From Cochliopodium minus (lineage: Eukaryota; Discosea; Himatismenida; Cochliopodiidae), in the NCBI GenBank assembly GCA_024220525.1, contig JAMYWO010000247.1, forward strand, positions 1 to 60,749: a stretch of 60,749 nucleotides of DNA, in the 5' to 3' direction. Shown here in pieces: positions 23,805 to 35,700 of the stretch (the stretch's first letter is position 1; each line of letters begins with the position of its first letter). The translations under genes were made by a program, and so were the position numbers. The notes beneath the pieces are model-generated. The model worked only from the letters and a program-made list of their open reading frames with translations. It was not told the DNA's origin and did not search any database.

Positions 23805-25318
23805 TTATGAAAATATATTGAAAATTAAAAAAATTTTTACAACTACAAATCCAAGAAAAGCAAGCCATTTAAAAAATTTCCTATTATAATCTTCTACATC
23901 ATCAGCAAGATATGCTTCTACTAGATCCTTCTTTTGGGTGGAAGATAAAGGCTTTCGAGGTTTGGGATCTTTTCTCAAGAAATGATCCTGTTCGATATTA
24001 ATTGATTCTTCATCTCTTTCGATGATCTTGTTTTCTAATTCTTCGTACCTGAGTTTCAATTCATTGTATTCTTTCTCAAGCTTACTTTTTGATTCGACAA
24101 GTGATTTGTTCTTCTCATTCAATAAAACAATTTCCCTTTCCCTTTCCTCATCTTTTTGCAAAACCAATATTTGGAAATTTTGTTTTTCTTTAGAAAGGAT
24201 GTTTTCGGAATTGATTTTCTCATTCATCAAAACTTTGTTTTCGCTTTCTAATCTCTCAAAATTTTTCTTTATTTCTTCCAACTCCAACTCGACTTTTATT
24301 TTTTCATTTTGTAAATAAAGTTTGTTTCTTTCTTTTTCTAGGTTATCTATTCGATCATTCAATTCGATGATTTCCTGATCCTTCTCCGTCCCCGTCTGTT
24401 TACTTTGCTTCTCAAAGTTTTCAATTCTACTCTCAAACTGTTTCTTCTCCTCCTTTAGAACAAAAATCTCTTTCTCATCTTTCATTTTGATCTCTTTCAT
24501 CTCCTGTTCGGAATTTATTGATCTTTCTTTTTCTTCTTTCCTTTCTTTGTTGATTTGATCAATCTGGAGATTCAATCTCAAAACTTCTTGATCTTTCTCA
24601 TTCCCACTTTGTTTGCTTTGATTCTCGAGATTTTCAATCTTGTTTTCGAGTTTCTTCTTCTCTTCATTCAAGTGATAAACTTGTTTTTCACTTTTCTCCT
24701 TCATTTCCTTGTTTTCTTTTGTGAGTTCATCAATTTTTGAATTGAGAATTTCCATTTCTTGTTCCTGTTCCTGCTCCAACTGTTTGATCGCATTTTCAAG
24801 CGTTTCAACCTTAAAATCGAGCAAAAGTTTAAGTTCTTCTGCTTTTCTAAGTTCTCTTTCACTCTCCTCTGAGAACTCCACCTTCTCCCTTTCCAAAATT
24901 TTTTTCTCGTCAAATAACTTTCCATTTTCTTCTTGCAAAGTGATCTTATCTTCCATCAATTCTTTCTTTTCTTTGTTCAAAGTGTCGATTTGTTCATTTA
25001 ATCTCACTATTTCCTGATCTTTTTCGTTGCCACTTTGATTGCTTTGCTTTTCGAGATTTTCCAACTTACTTTCGAGTTTTTTCTTCTCTTCATTCAACGT
25101 TATATTTTCCTTTTCATTTATCTCTTTCAACTCCTTGTTTTCGTTCTCCAAATCAAATTTACACTGATTCAACTCATTCTTTTCTTTGTTCAAAGTGTCG
25201 ATTTGCTCATTTAATCTCACTAATTCCTGATCTTTTTCGTTTCCACTTTGATTACTTTGCTTTTCGAGATTTTCGATCTTCTTTTCGAGCTGCTTCTTCT
25301 CTTCATTCAACTGAAGAA
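23805..25318 (-). CDS. PH-domain/coiled-coil protein, 3' part with C-terminal membrane tail
   Basis: One open frame with no stop before the N at 25319. It continues the coiled coil of the 1-2439 segment in the same frame through the 77-base overlap. The coil has imprecise internal repeats built on KLENKIENLEKQSNQSGNEK-like units followed by DQE.VRLNEQID. The C-terminus is different: a proline-rich hinge (RKDPKPRKPLSS), then a hydrophobic stretch (FFKWLAFLGFVVVKIFLIF) just before the stop, typical of a tail anchor. With the N-terminal PH domain this suggests a golgin-like or organelle-contact tether (inference). Confidence 0.75.
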
Positions 25319-25450
25319 NATTATTTTTCTTATTGATTTAATTTAAGAATTTTTCTGGTTTAAATATTTTTTTTTATTTTTTATTTTTTGAATTTTTTTT
25401 TTTACTTAATTTGATTCAATTTTTTGATGAACATTTTTGTTAGAAAAAAA

Positions 25451-27226
25451 ATGGACGCACTGGCTTTCTTAGAATCGATACCCCCTCTCGAGTTTGCAAA
25501 ACAAGTCAGTTTGTATGAATTCGACAGTTTTTCCAAAGTCGATCACCACGAACTTTTACAACAAGTAAATAATCCAGAAAGATTCAATAAAAATAAATAA
25601 ATTAAATAAAAAATAAAAAATATCAATAAAAACAAAAAATAATGTATAAAAATAAAAATAAATTAAATTTCAAATAATAAAGAATTAAACAAATATTCAA
25701 AAAAAAAAAAAAATGTTCAAAAAAAAAAAAAATGAAAATATTAAAAAATTAAATAAAAAAATCATATATTAAAACATTATATTTAAAACATTTTTTTTTT
25801 ACTAGAGTTGGAACAAAAAAAATAAAGCGGATCTTGCCCCGAACATTTTGAAATTAATAGACTTTTTCAATCATTTCAGCAGATGGGTTGCTTTTGTGAT
25901 TGCTTCTCAACACTCTTTGAAACTAAGAGCAAGACTGATCCTGAAACTCACCAAAATAGCACACGTAAAAATTGAAATAAAAATAAAAATAAAAATTCTA
26001 AAATTAAAAAATTAAAATGAAATAAAAATAATATTTAAAATAATAAAATAATAAAATAATAAAAAAAATTAAAAAATTAAAATGAAATAAAAATAATATT
26101 TAAAATAATAAAATAAGAAAATAACAAAAAAAATAAAAAAATAAAAAATAATTGTAAAAATAGAATGAAAATAAAATAAAAATAAATTAAAAAATTTAAA
26201 ATGATTGAGAACAAACAATAAAATAATTAATAATTAATAAAAAATAAATTATTTGAAATAAAATAATAAAATTAAACTGTAAAGAAATTTTAAAATTAAA
26301 AAAAATGTAAACAATAATTGCAAAAATAGAATGAAAATAATAAAAATCTAAAAATTATGAAAATAATTAAAAAATATTTTTTAAAAAGGATTGCTACAAA
26401 TTAAACAATTTAAATACTTGCGTTGCGATAATTGCGGCTTTCTCTTCATCCCCCATAAGAAGGCTCAAGAAAACATGGGAGAAGGTGGGCGACATGTCTC
26501 TCATCACTGAGTTGCGAGAGTTGATGGATCCCAAGCTCAATTATAAAAACTATAGAGAACATGTTTCTTCTTTTGAAAAGAATTCGACTTGTAAAATTAT
26601 TTCATTTATTATTTTTCTTTAATATTTTTCAAATTTTTAATTCAAATTTTTATTTTTTTTCAAATTTTTGATTTTTTATTTTTTATTCCAAATTTTTTAT
26701 TTCAAAATTTTTATTCCAAATTTTTTATTTTATTTTTATTTTTTATTTTTTATTTTTTATTTTTTATTTCAAATTTAATACCTTTATTTCAAATTTCAAA
26801 TTTCAAAATTTTTTAGCTTGTCCTTATTTGGGTATTTACTTGAGGGATTTGATCTTCCTTGACGAGGGAAACTCAACGTTTGTCGATGAAGAGAAGAAAA
26901 TAATCAATTTTTCCAAAATGAAGCAATTGACTGGGATCATATCTCTCATCAAAGTAATTTTCAAAAATTAAAATTTAAAGAATACTTTAAATTATTTCAA
27001 AAAAAATTTTTTTGAAATATTTATTTTTTGTTTCAAAAAAATTTCTTTTTTTTTTCGATGAAAAATTTTTTTTTGGTTAAAATTTTTTTTTTGATAGGGA
27101 TTTCAAAAACAAAAGTATAGTTTTGAAAAGTACCCAGAGATTCAACAAGCCTTCTCAGAACTTAAGTGTGAACATGATGAAGACGCTGTCTTTAAACTTT
27201 CTTTAATTAGCGAACCCAGAAATTAA
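25451..27226 (+). CDS. RasGEF (CDC25-type) catalytic domain protein, possibly 5'-truncated
   Basis: Exons 25451-25564, 25806-25964, 26389-26590, 26817-26953, 27098-27226 give 246 codons in phase. RasGEF features appear in order: PPLEFAKQVSLYEFDSF, SWNKKNKADLAPNILKLIDFFNHFSRWV, RLILKLTKIAHDCYKLNNLNT, AAFSSSPIRRLKKTWEKV, and CPYLGIYLRDLIFLDEGN ... INFSKM. This domain exchanges GDP for GTP on Ras-family GTPases. The protein starts right at the domain, and a possible acceptor AG lies just before the ATG, next to the contig end at 25320. An N-terminal RasGEF-N or other domain may therefore lie beyond the gap. Introns are AT-rich with internal direct repeats. Confidence 0.85.
26002..26118. repeat. 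Tandem direct repeat in RasGEF intron
   Basis: A unit of roughly 50 bases (AATTAAAAAATTAAAATGAA...) occurs twice, 66 bases apart, within the second intron. It is AT-only and probably slipped-strand expansion. Confidence 0.6.
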
Positions 27227-27433
27227 TTTTGGCTGAATGGGGAGATTATTTGTAGATTTGTACAAAAAAAAATTTTGGGGAAAAATAAAAATATTTTTAT
27301 TATTTTTATTATTTATAAAATTGATTTTATTTAAGCTTATTATTTTTCTTGATCGATATTAAAAACAGAGGTTGATCATCTTCCTGAACACAAACAAACC
27401 TTCACAAGTAAATTTAAAAAAATTAATTTATCT

Positions 27434-29579
27434 TTATTTGTCTTCATTTTCTAAATCTTCTTCACTTCCGTCTCCATCGAAACGTCCAGTTTTATGAGGT
27501 TTGTCTTCAGAAGAGAGGTGATCTTCAAAAACAAAAAATTTTCTTTTCTGTTTTGGTTCTTTTTGTTCTTCTTGTTCTTTTTTTTCTTTTTCTTCATCTT
27601 TTGGTTTATATTCTTTTGGAATTGAAGAAAAGAGCTTGAAAGCACAAACGAAACATCCAATCAAATAAGTAATTGGACGAGGTAACTTTATTCTTTTGGC
27701 ATGTATCAAAAAACAAATAATATCTTTTAATTGTTAAAAATAAATAAAAAAAAATGAAAAAAATGAAAAATAAGTTTAATTAATTTTATTAATTTTTGTC
27801 TTTTACCAGGAGTAGAGTGATCATGCTTTCTGTATTTTTCCCCCAAAAACTTTCTCTTTATTTGTTCATGATCTTTCATTGTTTTCAACTGAAGAGGATG
27901 AAAAGAAGAAGTGTGCTGAGTACCAGGATTAGAAATTCTAAACTTGTCAACAATAGAAACATAATCATTGTAATTTTTCTCAATGGCTTTGACTCTCAAA
28001 AAATAAATGAAAACTTTCATATTAGAACCACAATTACCCGTGTGGCGAAAAACTTGTTCAAAGTTTGAGTATTTATCAAATATCGGAAAATATCTGTTTT
28101 CTGAATCAAAACCAGTTTTTATATCATTTTTTAGTCTAATTTTTGCGTGGTCCAAGAACTTTTGTTTAGGAATAATTTCTCCATTTGCAATACAGTATCC
28201 TTCTATTTCCTATTGAAAATAGTTTTGGAATAAATAAAATTCAAATTAAACAAAGAAATTGATTAATATTTTTATAAAATAATATTACAAAAAATTTTAA
28301 AAATAATAAAATCAAAAAATTCTTCATGAAAACTTTAAAAAATTAATCTCTTTTTAAAAACTAAAAACAAGATGTACAAAATATATGATTAAGAGAAGAA
28401 TAAAAAAAATAAAAAAGTAGATTTTACTAATTTAGTTTTTTGTTTAAAAATTAAAAATTAAAAAATTGATTACATTTCTCATTAAACAAGAGAAATTGAG
28501 ATGGAGAATTTTGTCATTAAACAATATGTTATCTAAAAAAGAAATAGTGTAACTATAATCATTAAAGTATGGTCTCTCGTCTTTATAAGGCAGCAACAAT
28601 TTGTTTCCCCATGATTTGGTTGGAATTCTGTTTGGATAGACAGGAATAAACCCTTTTGAATTAATTGGTTGAAATAAAAAATATGAAATAAAAAATAAAA
28701 AATTTCAAATAAAATAAAAAATAAAAAATAAAATGAAAAATAAAAAATAAAAAATAAAAAATTAAATAAAAAATAAAAAATAAAAATAAAAAAATAAAAA
28801 ATTAAAATTTGAAATAAAAAATAATCACCTTTGCTTCTTTTGTATTTGTTGATTCTTCTAGCAAAGGTGGAACTGAAAGAATTGAAGTTGACAGGGTTAA
28901 TTCCGTAAATCAAACTCAACAACGCACCCACCGTACAAAAAACATCCAAGTTGTGATCCATGAAGAATTTGGAAGGTTCAATATCGAAACCACCTATCAC
29001 CTGTTCGGGAGAAGAATAGATTCTTTTGATGATCTGTATTTTAGGCCTAAATATCGTGGTATAGCTGTTTATCGTTTCTATAATCTTCTTTGTGTTGATC
29101 TGAGGCCTTTCTCCAATACAAAAGAGATCATAATCTTTGGGTTTTCTACCACAGATCATATCTACGATGGATCCTCCCGCCAAGATCATTTTTCCTTCAT
29201 TTATAATCAGATATTCAATCACTTCTTCTGGAATCCAAAATTCATTCAAGCCCCCACCCAATATCTGTTGATGATAATGATAGATCGATTCATATCCTTT
29301 TCTTTTGATTTTTTCTTGGTAGATATAGTCGGGTCCATTGTTAATGAATTTTCCTATTTTCACTAATGGCCAATTCATTGATCTTCTCGAAAATTCCTGC
29401 AATAAAATACAGAGATCTGCAATTTGTTCTTTTACATCAATCTCTTTCTCTTTCTCAATCAAATTAAATTCCTTCATCAGCTCATTTATTATCTCTTCCC
29501 TCTTTATCTCATCAAATGCATCCTCCAATTTAATATTCACTTTCTCTTCATCTTCAGACCCAAATATTTCATTTTCCAT
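27434..29579 (-). CDS. NT-family nucleotidyltransferase-like protein, inverted copy
   Basis: Four exons: 29579-28829, 28652-28474, 28209-27807, 27723-27434, giving 540 aa. Exon structure equals that of copy 2 (13639-15815) and the protein is near-identical over the N-terminal tail, core (AGGSIVD, KDYDLF, GGFDIEPSKFF) and C-terminus (EDHLSSEDKPHKTGRF). The introns are also alike in places. The main differences are in the variable stretch after EIEGYCIANG and in the middle domain, where NRIPTKSWGNKL replaces NRTPTRMCGNKL. No PBZ finger. It is the only family member on the minus strand here and is separated from the others by about 22 kb in the C piece. Confidence 0.85.
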
Positions 29580-29967
29580 TTTTTTTATTTTTAAATGTAA
29601 AATTTGAAATTTATAAAAAAAATTATATAAATAATTATATATAAAAAATCTATTTAATAGTAAACATCATGTTCACCTCAACTTTTTTATAAACTAATTA
29701 AAAGAGGTTTTTCTTCAAAAGAGTTGTGATCCTTGAATTAATGAAACTTTCTTTTCTATTTGGGTTGATCGAATATCAAATTTTAAGTAAAAATAGATTT
29801 AAAGAAATTTTGGTTGATCCTTCAAATGAAAATATACAAAAGAATATTATTTAAAAACTATTTTAATTTAAAGAATCAAAGATAATTGCTTTTAAAATTT
29901 AAAAACGAAAGTGATTCTATTCCCGACAAAAAAAGAAATGAAAAGAAATCAAATTAAAAGAAAAAAA
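29580..29967. other. Intergenic, no gene seen
   Basis: Upstream region of the inverted NT copy, reaching the 3' end of the CH-domain gene. AT-rich, no credible reading frame, no recognised element. Confidence 0.5.
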
Positions 29968-30681
29968 TCATTTGTTGGATTTCTTGGAAAGAATGTTGAA
30001 AGCAAAAGTCAACCCTACTCCAAAAATGACACCAAGGCCAAAATAAAAAGACTTGGAAAATCCTCCGCCATTGTCACTTTTGTTAGTGTTCACAACTTCT
30101 TTTTCTTTGGAAGCAGCAGTGACTTTGGTTGTAGGTTTAATTTCTTCTTTTGCATTTTGTTCCTGATTTAAAGAAAAAAATTTTTTAAAAGCAAAAATAT
30201 TTAGTTTAAAAATAAATTTGTTTTTGAAATTATTGAAAAAAAAAGTTATTTTTTATCTTTTTTATTTAATTATTTTCATTTAATTTTTTAAATTTTATTT
30301 TATCTTTTTTATTTAAAAAATTTTCTTCTTACAATTTCCTCGATTTTCTTTTTCACTTCACCGACAGATACAGATTTAGATTTGTCTACTTTCTTTTTGG
30401 TTACAATTTTGACAACTTTGACAGGTTTTTTCGGTGGAGGAGAAGGCTCTCTGGCCATCTGCTCAGATTTGTTCCTTCTATGAGTATTAGGAGATGATTT
30501 TTCGTCTTTAAATAATAAAAATAAAATTAATTTTTAATTTTTGAATAATTTTTTTGAATTTTTTTTTTTTTACCAACAGTGTTAGATCTTCTACGAGGAA
30601 CCCAATTTTTAGATGGAGGATCACTAAGTCTTCTTGGAGCTTTCGTTTCTAAAAATAAGTTAAAAAAATTATTTTTTTAAA

Positions 30682-30713
<32 letters not shown>

Positions 30714-32394
30714 TTTAATTTTATTTTTTTATTTTTTATTAATTATTTATTTAAATTTTTTTTAAATTTTTTTTTTAATAATTTATTTAAAAAAAGTGTT
30801 TTACGAATATTTTCAGTTTGTTCTCCTCCTTCACTTGGTGGCTGCTGAACTTCTCCTTCACTGGAAGTAGGACGTGGAGGAGGCCAAACGAGAGAAACTC
30901 TGCGGGGAGATGTGACAGAGTTGGGTTTTCCTTGCAAATTTAAAGCGGGAACTGTAGTTGGGTGCGTTTGATTTGCTAATTTTGCAAAATGCTCAATACT
31001 ATATAAAATTTCCAACAAAAAGAAAAATGAACAAAAAAAATCATTTAAGTCTAAAAATAAATTGACATAAAAATAAATAGAAAATCAAAAAAATAATTCA
31101 AAATCAAAAATAAAATAAAATAAATAAAATAAAATAAATTTATTTTTGATTTAAAATAAAAAAACACAAAAATGTTTAAATAAAAAAAATATTTTGTAAA
31201 CAACAAAATAAATAAAAATAAAATTCAAATAAAAAAAATGGTTTGAGAAGAAAATCATTAAACCAAAAATCTGAACAAAATTGATTTAAAAAGAAATAAA
31301 AAATGAAAAATAAAAATGAAAAATAAAATAAAAATAAAAAAAAAAATTTTATTTTACCTGTTCATAATTGGATCACTTATTCCTCCTTCGTGAAACTCGT
31401 GAGGATCAAAACTATTTTTAAACATTTTAAAGGTTTTGATTGGTAAACAACAAAACTTTTATTTTTTTACACAGGAATTCCCAATGCTATTCAAAAAAAA
31501 AAAATTTTAATTAATGCAAAAAAAAAAAAAAAATTTTTAATTTTTTACTTTCACAAGCATTACTGAACATTTTTAAATTATCTGAATTTTAAAAAAAAAA
31601 TTAAAATTACTGAAAAAAAAAAAAATTAAAAAAATGTTTACCAAGTTCCAAGTGCACGGTAGACTCCCTTTTTCTGAGTACACTCGCATTGGAACTTTTG
31701 TTCACTTTTTTAATGAGTTCAGGAAAAGTTTTTTGGATCACCATGCCTTTATTTAAAATTAAAAAAAATTTTGAAATTTCATTTAAATTAATTTGACTGA
31801 AATATATATATATTCTTACAAAGATGTATTCCCGATTTGAGACATGCTATTGATTAATTGAAGATAATATGAATTTCAGAAGATTCATTCTAAGGATTTT
31901 TATTTTATTTACCAAATAGATTTCCCTTATCACTGAAACTCATTCCTATCATCAACATATGAGTTACAAAGAATTATTCTTGTTGTATTTCCAATTTTTT
32001 TTTTCCTCTTACCTGATACTGTTTCCACCCATTCCAATATCTTCTTTGATCTTTCTGGATCTTCTTGAGCCTTTCTTTTTATATACAATTCAGCATCAAA
32101 TCCAAATAATTGTACTCCTGCAATACAACATTTGAAGGTTATTAAAATTAATTTTCAATATTTCTTTTATAACGATTAAAAAATTAAGATGTTCCTTTTT
32201 ATTTTAAAAATCCAATCTATTTTACCTGATTCTGTTCTTACATTCAATGATCTCTATGGAAGAATGAAATTAGGAAAGAGAAAAAGAACAAGAAAATTAT
32301 TATAAGGGGAATTATATTTTCTCAAAAAAAGAATATAAAAATTTGATTTAAAGGTCACCATGTCATTGGCAACTTTTGGGACGTGTGTTGTCAT
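29968..32394 (-). CDS. Calponin-type CH-domain protein with C-terminal membrane tail
   Basis: Twelve small exons join in phase to 346 aa: 32394-32359, 32253-32226, 32117-32013, 31945-31913, 31846-31820, 31746-31642, 31486-31471, 31411-31358, 30998-30805, 30648-30574, 30505-30333, 30162-29968. The N-terminal 150 residues are a single calponin/transgelin-type CH domain: GFDAELYIKRKAQEDPE, ILEWVETVSG, CLKSGIHLCMVIQKTFPELI, KKVNKSSNAS, ALGIPVFDPHEF. Such domains bind actin or signalling partners. A proline/Arg/Ser-rich linker (PPPRPTSSEGEVQQPPSEG, RRRSNTVDEKSS) follows. The C-terminus has a hydrophobic segment (SFYFGLGVIFGVGLTFAFNIL) and a short basic end, so it is probably tail-anchored. Smallest exons are 16, 27 and 28 bases. 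Confidence 0.82.
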
Positions 32395-32727
32395 TTGTTA
32401 AATTTTTATTTCCTTATTTTTTTTTTATTTTTTTTTTTATCAAAGAAGTGAGCATGCCAAAAAAACACGATTAGAACCGAGGATACAACAAGTGGTCCAA
32501 TTTGAATTTTAGTAAAACATTTCATTCACTTCTTCCCATTCTAATTTTTTAAAATTTAAATTACTAGAAAAAGATTTTAGCTGGAAATTGAAATTATTCC
32601 CTCAATAAAAAAAAAGTAATTAAACTCCAAAAAAATGCTTTTAGAAATTAAATTCATATTTTAAATAAAAAAGATTTATATATATTTTATATTTTTTCAA
32701 AGACAAATTATAACCAAATTTTGGATA
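32395..32727. other. Intergenic, no gene seen
   Basis: Spacer between the start of the CH-domain gene and the stop of the deubiquitinase gene. AT-rich, without a convincing frame. Confidence 0.5.
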
Positions 32728-35700
32728 TCAATTGATGAGATTGAACAAATTTTTGAACTCAACAGCCAAATCGTTGTAAGTATCAACAATAAGCTGAGAC
32801 TTGGTATAGTTTTCTTTGCCTTGCTGAGACTTGACCTGGTTGAGGTTAGTACCAGCACCAGAAAGTCTGTTGTGATGAGGCAAAACAAGGATAGTAACAG
32901 AATCAAGACGGCCAGAATTACTTTCCAAAAGACGACCAACAAGAACATTGACGTAATCATGAAAGACAACAAACACTTTACGAGAATTCTCATCACGTTT
33001 AGATACATCAAAGTACTCCTTCTCAAAGATCTTCTTCATTTCGCGACGATCCCTGTTCAAGTTGCTCCAGCTGCATTTTCCATCTTCGGAAGGCAACAAC
33101 AATTTGCCCTTAGATTCCTTCTCACCGAACCTCTCTGGTCGATCATAACCAAAAGCTTTATTGAAACAATAGAGGTGACTGTTCTCATTTTCTTTTTCGT
33201 TTTCATCAGGCATACTGATGAGGTATTCCCAATAATTATCTTCATTAGCATCGATGTGATCACGAGGATCATATCCCTCAATTGCACCATGAGGCAAAAC
33301 AACGTTTTTGAGATTATAAACTTTGGAGAAGACGTGATGAAGAACTGCAGCCCTCAAATAGCCCACAGTACCAACAGGAAACAAAATATCATTTTCAAAC
33401 AAATCAAATGCATAGTTAGATTCAGCAAAAACCTCTTTCTTGCTACTCTTTTCTTTGTCAAAAGGACAGAAATTAATATTAGCTCCCTTGCCTATCAACT
33501 TCTTGAGCATCTTCTCAAACTCAGAAAGTTCTCCGGTGCTAATATCAAAAAGTTTTCCATAACTTTCGATGGAAGACTTGATTTCTTTGCTGAGTTCAAC
33601 AACATCTTCAATGAGTGCAAGAGCGTTGTTCTCATTAGGGAAAGATTCAGGGTTCTCAAAAGACATCTCTCCATTGCCTCCTTCTCCGTGCTCCTTTTGC
33701 CAATGAGACTCGAGCTGAGACTCTCCAATAGGCTTCTCGCAAATAGGACAAGTGATGAGCTCCTCTTCAGGTCTATGGTTGTTGTGTCCTCCAGCTGATG
33801 CACCTCCTCTTGGACCGTCATTATCTTGTCTTGTCTTTTTGTGAGGTCTGTCAGAATCACCTCTTCCTGAATCAGATGATTTGTTGTCATCTTTCGATGT
33901 CTCTTCTTTCTTTGTCTCTTCATCTTCTTTTGGAATTTCATAGCAGTTGTCGAGAACTTCATCGCTTGGCCAGTTATAGTTTTGTTCGTCGACTGTCTCG
34001 TAAAAAAGCATGTAAGCATCACTGGATACAATCTTCTTTTGCGGATCTTCAATTAAAGAGCAAGTGCTGTCGTTGAGGTTGTACCAGTTGTTGTCTCCCT
34101 TTGTTTTTCTTGCATACGCAGTGTAATGTCCAGAACTGAGACCTCCCAAATGGTTGGAAACACCAATCAAGTTGAATTTTTTGTTTTTTGTGATGTGTTC
34201 AGGCAAGAATTCAGAAAGATCCAAGTTTTCAAGAGGGAAATCAACAAAAGTGTTCAACTTGTCACCAAAATTCAAAATGTATTGGAACCTTTTAAAGTGG
34301 ATTACAAGAACAGTAGGCAACTCATAAAGATCAAGTTTCTTGGTAACTTCCCTCTTTGCGTTACACTTTGGACACTCCCAACAATCCTTTCCAGAAAGTT
34401 TTTCTTCAGTAGCATAATCCTTTATACAATCAACCAAAGAAGTGGTCAACTCTTCATCTTCTTGTGTTTTCTTACAAGACTCGTGCTCTTCCAATTTGTT
34501 GTGGTTTTCTTTGAGATACTTGTAACTTTCTTCAGACCAAACGAGAGCAATAGCCTCACTTGTGTTGAGTTCAAACACTTCTTGGTCATTTGGAAACTCT
34601 TCCCCAATTTTGTTTTCTGTCCATTTGATTCTTCTGATTTCGTATTGTTTGTTTTCAAAGTTTGGAAAGAAAGAGTTGAGTCTATCACTGACCATTTGAT
34701 GGATTTCGCTTCTTGGTGTATTCTTTTCCTTGTAAGCCAACATGAAAGGAGCTCCAAAAGTAGAGAAGTATTCTTTTCCCGTTTGGTGTCTTTGAAAGAC
34801 AAAGCATCTTCTCTCGTTTTCCTTTACATCTTTTTCATCTTTCTCGTCGTGGCTCAACTCATTTAATTCATAGGAACTGATCACATCACTTGAACGTATT
34901 TCAAAAAGCATTTTTTCAGGTGACAACATGAAGGTGTTTTGACCAAAAACTTCCGCAAAAGCAATAGTCGAATCCTTAACACCGCACATCTTGGACAATT
35001 CCATTCTGAGATTAAAAAGTGTTCCAGATTTAGGTGCTCTTACTCCATATTTCAAAGGTTTTCCATTGATAGGGAAAAAATTTACTTCTACCAGTCTGTT
35101 AACTTTTCCAGGAATAGGGAGAGAAAGATACCTTTTTTTAAAAAAAATTTAAAATTTATAATAAAATGAGAAAGAATGAAAAAATGTTTTACATTAAAGG
35201 TTCTTTTTTCTCAAAGAGACCATTACAGGTCAAACATGTTACAGTAGACTTTAGCTTTCCACCAAAAATGTCCATAATTTTGGAGTGCTCAAATTCAAAG
35301 TCGCCACTACTATTTACGTTTGGATTTTGGTTTTCTTCTTTGACTTCTACCTTTGGAGGAGTCTTCTTGAGGTCTTCGTGAAGACCAGAGATCAAGTAAG
35401 AAAGAAGCTCTTGTGCATCTTGTTGTTCATAGCCTTGGAACTGAGGTGCAAACTTTCCAATGGTGGTCTTCAATTCTTTAGGTACAACACATTTGAACTT
35501 GTTACAGTACATTTGCTTCAAAAGATCTTCATACGAAGTAGGCATTGCCCCCTTTGTTCCCAACCTATTTTCCTTGTTAATGTCTTCTTTCCATTCTCCG
35601 TTTATAAAATATGAAACAAGTGAAGGAACGTTTGAAATACATTGTACTGCAGAATTCATGAAGCAAGTATTACCTTTAAAAAGAAAAATGAATATTAACA

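Noticed and set aside
31358-31425. A separate gene starting with ATG at 31425 (MFKNSFDPHEF)
   Set aside because: An acceptor at 31412 joins FDPHEF in phase to the end of the CH domain (ALGIPV), and the combined sequence follows the calponin-type CH pattern.
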